A DNA stretch of 26,863 bases. Origin: a virus. Positions 23,408 to 26,863 of this stretch are shown one piece after another (the first letter of the stretch is position 1; the number at the start of each line of letters is the position of its first letter). A program made the translations under genes and the position numbers. The stretch covers positions 1-26,863 of IMG/VR virus record IMGVR_UViG_3300033144_006805; one strand, 5' to 3'. A model generated the notes under the pieces. It saw only the letters and a program-made list of their open reading frames with translations. It was not told the DNA's origin and did no database searches.

Positions 23408-24214
23408 CTAATCGGGTAGCACTTGAGTTCTTTTAATCCATCCCGAATAATACGAATACCTCCTTTCTGTATCATATAGTTGTGCTACCATAAAAAAAAA
23501 AAAAAAATCTCCAATTCCTATGCATTTTCTACCTAAATCTTTGCAGGCTCTCGCTGTAGTTCCTGAACCTAAAAAAGGGTCAAGGATTGTGTCGCTAGGA
23601 TTGCTATTAATCTCAATTAAATGTCTTAATAATTTTAATGGTTTTTCTGTGGGATGTTTTGTTTCCCCATAACTTGATTTATTTGTAGTTATAAAATAAT
23701 TATTCATCTCTTTTTGTAATTTAAAATTCTTTATTCTACTTTCTCCCTTGCTACCAACCCAACAGAACTCTGTAGCTGAAACCCAATTCATTTTTCTAAA
23801 CGACGGAGTAGGATTTGATTTTATCCAAACAAAAATACAACGGGACTTTAGTTTTAATTTAGGAGCAAAAAATAAATCAAAATATCCTATTTTCTGTTTA
23901 TCAAAGAAAATATATATCCAACCCTTATCTTTTAGACATCTTACTGTTTCTCTAAACCATAATTCTGTAAAGTTAAAAAAATCTTTATCGTTCTTAAAAT
24001 GATCCCACTTGCCAAAATCTAGCTTAATATTACTTTCCCTTTTCCAGTTATAATGTTTGTAATTTCTTTTTATTTCCTTATCATTCTGGCTAATTGCATA
24101 TGGCGGGTCAGTTAAAACCAAATCAATACTTTCATCTGGCAATTCCTTCATAACTTCTAAACAATCTCCACAATATATAGTTATATTTTCTTCCTTGTAA
24201 TATGGTTTAATCAT
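23408..24214 (-). CDS. DNA methyltransferase with abnormal C-terminus
   Basis: This 268-residue DNA methyltransferase (beta group) has DPPY at 36-39, 'KHPTEKPLKLL' (186-196), and DPFLGSGTT at 212-220, so the catalytic and SAM-binding parts are complete. After 'GRKCIGIG' (where relatives normally read GIE and an ending helix such as NxxYxxxAxxR), the frame runs through a 16-T tract giving five Phe, then 27 unrelated residues ending VLPD. The normal last helix is therefore missing. ATG 24214 is chosen because AGGAG lies 7 bases upstream and the start overlaps the preceding gene. Activity is uncertain. Confidence 0.8.
   Translation of the reverse strand: MIKPYYKEENITIYCGDCLEVMKELPDESIDLVLTDPPYAISQNDKEIKRNYKHYNWKRESNIKLDFGKWDHFKNDKDFFNFTELWFRETVRCLKDKGWIYIFFDKQKIGYFDLFFAPKLKLKSRCIFVWIKSNPTPSFRKMNWVSATEFCWVGSKGESRIKNFKLQKEMNNYFITTNKSSYGETKHPTEKPLKLLRHLIEINSNPSDTILDPFLGSGTTARACKDLGRKCIGIGDFFFFFMVAQLYDTERRYSYYSGWIKRTQVLPD
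23492..23507. repeat. Homopolymer of 16 A/T inside methyltransferase gene
   Basis: Sixteen A on the plus strand, read as T16 in the gene. Loss of one T gives an immediate TAG shortly after (Phe run, then LW and stop). Gain of one gives a stop six codons later. Length change would therefore alter the C-terminus. It could be phase-variable, a transcription slippage site, or an assembly error. Confidence 0.85.
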
Positions 24215-24854
24215 TTGGAAACTCCTGTATTTTTTCATGCCATTTTAGGTTGTCTTTTATAAAAATTGGCTTGCCCCAAAACCTTGCCTGTTTTATTATA
24301 TTTTCTACCCATTCATCTCTATGCACAGGCTTTGGAGTTAATCCCCCTATGATAATCCAGTCTACTACTGATATATATTGTCTATAATAAACATTGCTGT
24401 TTAGCAGTGGTTCATAGCTTATAAATTTTTTATTATCATTTAGAAATGTAAATCCCAACATATCTCTACCCAATTTTCCTATATTTTCTTCTCCTGTTAT
24501 AGTTACCCCAAGCCAACAGTTTTTAGGAAATTCAAAATGTTTTATTCTTGCGGGGAATTTACTTAGAATTTGAAATATATGCTGTGGGTATTGCTTTATT
24601 TTTAAAATTGTATAGTAAATCCAATCATCGCAAATCCAATCACCAAATAAATCGTGCATTGAGCAAGTAAAAATCTTAGATGGCTTCTTAATACTTCTAA
24701 TTTTGTCAAATTCTTTTTCATCCAATCTGATTTCAGGATTCCACTTAAATCTTTTATACATTTTTCTTGCATAGCAATACCAGCAGTCATTTTTGCATAA
24801 TCCTTTTACAGGGTTTATTGTATAATCGCACCATTCTATTTTTGTTTTATTCAT
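24207..24854 (-). CDS. Phage Gp37/Gp68 family (DUF5131), radical-SAM-like protein
   Basis: This 215-residue protein begins MNKTKIEWCDYTINPVKG and has 'CKNDCWYCYARK' at 20-31, the Cys cluster typical of the Gp37/Gp68 family, which is distantly like radical SAM enzymes. Later segments 'CWLGVTITGEEN' and 'FISYEPLL' and 'VVDWIIIGG' are family features. The biochemical role is not known. These genes occur often in phages near DNA modification genes, as here (methyltransferase directly downstream, overlapping by 8 bases). Confidence 0.82.
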   Translation of the reverse strand: MNKTKIEWCDYTINPVKGLCKNDCWYCYARKMYKRFKWNPEIRLDEKEFDKIRSIKKPSKIFTCSMHDLFGDWICDDWIYYTILKIKQYPQHIFQILSKFPARIKHFEFPKNCWLGVTITGEENIGKLGRDMLGFTFLNDNKKFISYEPLLNSNVYYRQYISVVDWIIIGGLTPKPVHRDEWVENIIKQARFWGKPIFIKDNLKWHEKIQEFPND

Positions 24855-25161
24855 TTTTCCTAACTTTCTTTATGTCAGATTTATCTATAATTTCATTGCA
24901 ATAAGGACAAACATTAAAACTTGTTCTTACTCCACAATCGGGACACTCTTGGAAATAGTCATGTCTTTTTATTTCTATTTTCAAATTTTTAGATAAATCT
25001 TCTATTTTCACTTTTTCGTCTTCTATTTTATCCAATATTTCTTGAGCTATTTTCCCTAAGTTTTTTTCCATAAAAACTATACCTCTTTCATCACAACTAT
25101 AATATAACCAGCCATCTTGATTTATCTTTAATATCTCAACTATCTCATTTTTTGTTATCAT
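24847..25161 (-). CDS. Zinc-ribbon protein (104 aa)
   Basis: The C-terminus contains CPDCG (about 77-81) and CPYC (about 88-91), a four-cysteine ribbon. The first 70 residues have beta then helical segments (EIVEILKINQDGWLYYS, LGKIAQEILDKIEDEK). An AAGGAG site precedes the ATG. The end overlaps the start of the DUF5131 gene. Function unknown. Confidence 0.62.
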   Translation of the reverse strand: MITKNEIVEILKINQDGWLYYSCDERGIVFMEKNLGKIAQEILDKIEDEKVKIEDLSKNLKIEIKRHDYFQECPDCGVRTSFNVCPYCNEIIDKSDIKKVRKNE

Positions 25162-25318
25162 TATTTATTCTCCTTCCTAAACTTTCTCTCAAAATATAAA
25201 TTTTCCTCCTAAAACGCTTAAACACAAAGTTGCTCTCCTTTAAAAAAGAAGGAATAAAAAATAAAAACAGTCTATGATACCACTTCATAGTTTCAATTTT
25301 TATTCCAAATACTTTCAT
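25145..25318 (-). CDS. Small basic protein with hydrophobic segment (57 aa)
   Basis: ATG 25318 comes directly after the stop of the ASCH gene, with GAGGGG three bases upstream. It starts MKVFGIKIETMKWYHRLFLF, continues with a hydrophobic FFIPSFL and ends in a basic helix. It overlaps the next gene by 17 bases. A membrane-associated peptide is possible. Family unknown. Confidence 0.5.
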   Translation of the reverse strand: MKVFGIKIETMKWYHRLFLFFIPSFLKESNFVFKRFRRKIYILRESLGRRINNDNKK

Positions 25319-25696
25319 TCACCCCTCGCTTTCTAAATATTTAAATTCTATTCTATAAACCGACGGTTGGTCTTTCCATCTATAACCCTTTTTATTTATA
25401 CAATCCCAAGTCTTTATAAAATCGGATAAAGTATTAAATCCTTCAAGTTCATACTCATACGTTGCACCTTTAGAATCAGAATAAGTAGCAATAAGAATTG
25501 CACATCCCAACTTTTCTATCCTTATGTTAGTTATCTTTATATATCCTTCTTTTTTGCCATGTCTACCAGCCTTAAAATAATATATATCTCCTACATCTCC
25601 ACTAAAATTTATTCTCCTTGTTACTGTTTTTTTACCAGACTTTATTAGTGGTATAAATTCTGGTAGAAACGATATGCATTTAATTTTATATTTCAT
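25319..25696 (-). CDS. ASCH-domain-like protein
   Basis: This 125-residue protein fits the ASCH (PUA-like) fold: 'ISFLPEFIPLIKSGKKTVTR' at 8-27 with the conserved GKKTxTRR, 'GDIYYFKAGRHGKKEGYIKI' and a late 'FNTLSDFIKTWDCI'. ASCH proteins bind RNA or nucleotides, and phages often encode them. A specific role cannot be read. Its start overlaps the 67-residue gene upstream by 4 bases. Confidence 0.75.
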   Translation of the reverse strand: MKYKIKCISFLPEFIPLIKSGKKTVTRRINFSGDVGDIYYFKAGRHGKKEGYIKITNIRIEKLGCAILIATYSDSKGATYEYELEGFNTLSDFIKTWDCINKKGYRWKDQPSVYRIEFKYLESEG

Positions 25697-25896
25697 TTTC
25701 CCTCACTTTCTTTAATTATTATCTCTATTGCTCGTCTTAATTCAGCTTGATTTCTTTTTAAATCCTTAATTGTTTCCCAAACATATTGCTGGGATTCTGC
25801 ATCTGGATATTGGGTATTAAGTCTCAATATCTGCTCCTCCAATTTCCAGTACTCAATTTCTAAAAATTTTATAGCATAACTAAACTTATCTCCCAT
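25693..25896 (-). CDS. Small helical protein (67 aa)
   Basis: Begins MGDKFSYAIKFLEIEYWKLE and is probably a helical hairpin, with Glu/Lys/Leu-rich segments (QILRLNTQYPD, then ETIKDLKRNQAELRRAIEII). I chose ATG 25896 because GGAGG lies nine bases upstream. The longer frame from 25914 would start over that site. Function unknown. Confidence 0.52.
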   Translation of the reverse strand: MGDKFSYAIKFLEIEYWKLEEQILRLNTQYPDAESQQYVWETIKDLKRNQAELRRAIEIIIKESEGK

Positions 25897-26095
25897 TGTT
25901 CTTTTCCTCCTCAAAAATTTTCTTAAGTTTTTTAAACATTACATCATAATTTAATAGTTTATGATTAACTACTTTTTCCACAAAACTATCTAAAAGTATC
26001 TCCATTTCTCTATATTTCAAATCTTCTCTGTATTGTTTTCTATCAGCTTCTTTCCTCATATCATATATTGTTAAAGACCCGTCTTTCTGTACCAT
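25886..26095 (-). CDS. Small charged protein (69 aa)
   Basis: The protein begins MVQKDGSLTIYDMRKEADRK and is mainly a charged helix ending in KIFEEEKNNGR. Its last codons contain the SD of the next gene, and AGGGGAGCAGTG lies upstream of the ATG. Function unknown. Confidence 0.5.
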   Translation of the reverse strand: MVQKDGSLTIYDMRKEADRKQYREDLKYREMEILLDSFVEKVVNHKLLNYDVMFKKLKKIFEEEKNNGR

Positions 26096-26120
26096 TATTT
26101 TTTCTCACTGCTCCCCTTTT

Positions 26121-26243
26121 CTAATTTCGCTTTTTCTCATTTTCTTCCAATTCTGTTATTAATTCTACCAGTATTTGCATCAATACTTTAATCCTTTTAT
26201 ACTTATATCTTCTCTCTTCTTCATAATCTATTGCTTCTTTCAT
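26121..26243 (-). CDS. Tiny coiled-coil peptide (40 aa)
   Basis: ATG 26243 has a GAGGAGAA site and forms an ATGA overlap with the stop of the upstream gene. The peptide is one charged helix (MKEAIDYEEERRYKYKRIKV, then LMQILVELITELEE). Coupled translation is likely. Function unknown. Confidence 0.5.
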   Translation of the reverse strand: MKEAIDYEEERRYKYKRIKVLMQILVELITELEENEKKRN

Positions 26244-26623
26244 TTCTCCTCACTTTCTAATAATTCTAATAATAATTTTATTTTAGCTACTAAAGGATTT
26301 ATATTATTTTTAGAATGAATAATGTGATAGCCTGTGTAAATTTTATAATTTGTTATTTCCGCATAATATTCTTTAGTCATACCTTGCCGAGTAAATTTAT
26401 AATCAAGATTTTTATTGTTTTTTAATACCTTTATTATCTCCTCATCCAATTGGTCGCCTGTCGGTAGCCAGATAGGAGTACCATTATCAAGTTTTGGATG
26501 CATCACATCAATCTCTCCAGACTTATAATGCATAAAATCCCCCATTTCCCATTCATTACCTCTTAAATTTTGTATTTTTTCATCTTTACATAATTCAATG
26601 TATTCTTTTGTAAAATACTTCAT
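26240..26623 (-). CDS. Phage protein of unknown function (127 aa)
   Basis: Begins MKYFTKEYIELCKDEKIQNL, then 'WEMGDFMHY', 'IWLPTGDQLDEEIIKVL' and a C-terminal helix 'LVAKIKLLLELLESEEK'. The 'WLPTGDQLDEEI' part resembles short phage proteins found in early accessory regions, but I cannot name a family. GTGAGGAAAA precedes the ATG. Confidence 0.58.
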   Translation of the reverse strand: MKYFTKEYIELCKDEKIQNLRGNEWEMGDFMHYKSGEIDVMHPKLDNGTPIWLPTGDQLDEEIIKVLKNNKNLDYKFTRQGMTKEYYAEITNYKIYTGYHIIHSKNNINPLVAKIKLLLELLESEEK

Positions 26624-26691
26624 TTTTCCTCACTTTCACGGTCTTGAAATTTTCCCACATCTCTTACAGGTTCTTCTGCTTGATAAACTTC

Positions 26692-26859
26692 TTATTTCTT
26701 TTTTCTTCTTAGTTTTCTTGACTTACCTTTCCCACGACCACTACCAGCACCATATCCAGGACCACCAGTTTTACAAGGACCACGATTTATATTTCTCCTT
26801 CCACCACCAGGCATCCCAGAACCTCTTCCATGTCCATTCCTGCTACCATACTTTATCAT
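26692..26859 (-). CDS. Small Gly/Arg-rich protein, copy 2 (55 aa)
   Basis: A frame from ATG 26859 to TAA 26692 encodes MIKYGSRNGHGRGSGMPGGG followed by RRNINRGPC, a Gly-rich part and a basic tail (SRKLRRKKK). It matches the 54-residue protein at 16992-17156 through the first 29 residues (22 identical by eye), and lacks four residues after PC. The window edge is only four bases upstream, so its SD is not visible and an upstream extension cannot be excluded. Function unknown. Confidence 0.6.
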   Translation of the reverse strand: MIKYGSRNGHGRGSGMPGGGRRNINRGPCKTGGPGYGAGSGRGKGKSRKLRRKKK

Positions 26860-26863
26860 TTAC

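Noticed and set aside
23408-23491. 27 residues after the Phe run (MVAQLYDTERR...) as a separate gene
   Set aside because: Only a T-run precedes its ATG, with no SD. It is in frame with the methyltransferase, so I treat it as its abnormal tail.
24602-24790. 62-residue minus-strand frame with a hydrophobic end
   Set aside because: Different frame inside the DUF5131 gene. No SD, and the main gene has clear family motifs.
1-26863. Search by eye for tRNA genes, CRISPR repeats, insertion sequences, integrase or attachment sites
   Set aside because: No cloverleaf-like sequence, regularly spaced repeats, transposase or recombinase motifs were found. Faint AT-rich repeats are explained by composition.

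Overview
The window is a stretch of a tailed double-stranded DNA phage or prophage genome. It is strongly AT-rich, and every gene I can support lies on the minus strand, so transcription runs from the right edge to the left edge. Genes are tightly packed with ATGA/TAATG stop-start overlaps and good GGAGG-type ribosome binding sites. PBSX-family head genes (XkdF-type protease, portal), a 3D-domain protein, Shine-Dalgarno use and low GC suggest an anaerobic, low-GC, Gram-positive-like host. That host assignment is inference. No sheath gene lies between the tail terminator and the tail tube gene, so the virion is probably a siphovirus (long non-contractile tail).

Layout in transcription order: (1) 26.9-23.0 kb: small accessory proteins, an ASCH-domain protein, a Gp37/Gp68-family radical-SAM-like protein, a DNA methyltransferase with a 16-nt homopolymer and an abnormal C-terminus, a zinc-ribbon peptide and a one-span membrane peptide. 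(2) 23.0-21.2 kb: a membrane-anchored 3D-domain protein and a ParB-methyltransferase fusion. (3) 21.2-15.3 kb: small and large terminase, portal, several tiny proteins, a secreted M23 peptidase and a Mu gpF-like minor head protein. (4) 15.3-12.0 kb: a promoter and terminator-like hairpin, then a small basic protein, XkdF-type protease, scaffold-like protein and major capsid protein. (5) 12.0-6.2 kb: a cargo block with a small domain protein, an 842-residue three-domain glycosyltransferase, a second glycosyltransferase, a methyltransferase and a radical SAM/SPASM enzyme fused to the head-tail connector. (6) 6.2-1 kb: head closure, HK97 gp10-like protein, tail terminator, coiled-coil proteins, a third glycosyltransferase gene, a zinc protein, the major tail protein, tail assembly chaperones joined by a -1 frameshift site, and the start of the tape measure gene.

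The most notable feature is the cargo block inserted between capsid and connector genes. Its first enzyme carries an N-terminal domain resembling the small protein encoded just upstream. Its last enzyme carries the connector at its C-terminus. The enzyme cassette is therefore joined in frame to structural-module domains at both ends. With another glycosyltransferase next to the tail tube gene, this suggests a virion-modification system (glycosylation, methylation and a radical-SAM step) tied to head and tail assembly. The substrates cannot be read from the sequence.

No tRNA, rRNA, CRISPR array, insertion sequence or integrase is visible. Once small genes are included, no gene-free stretch exceeds about 130 bases.
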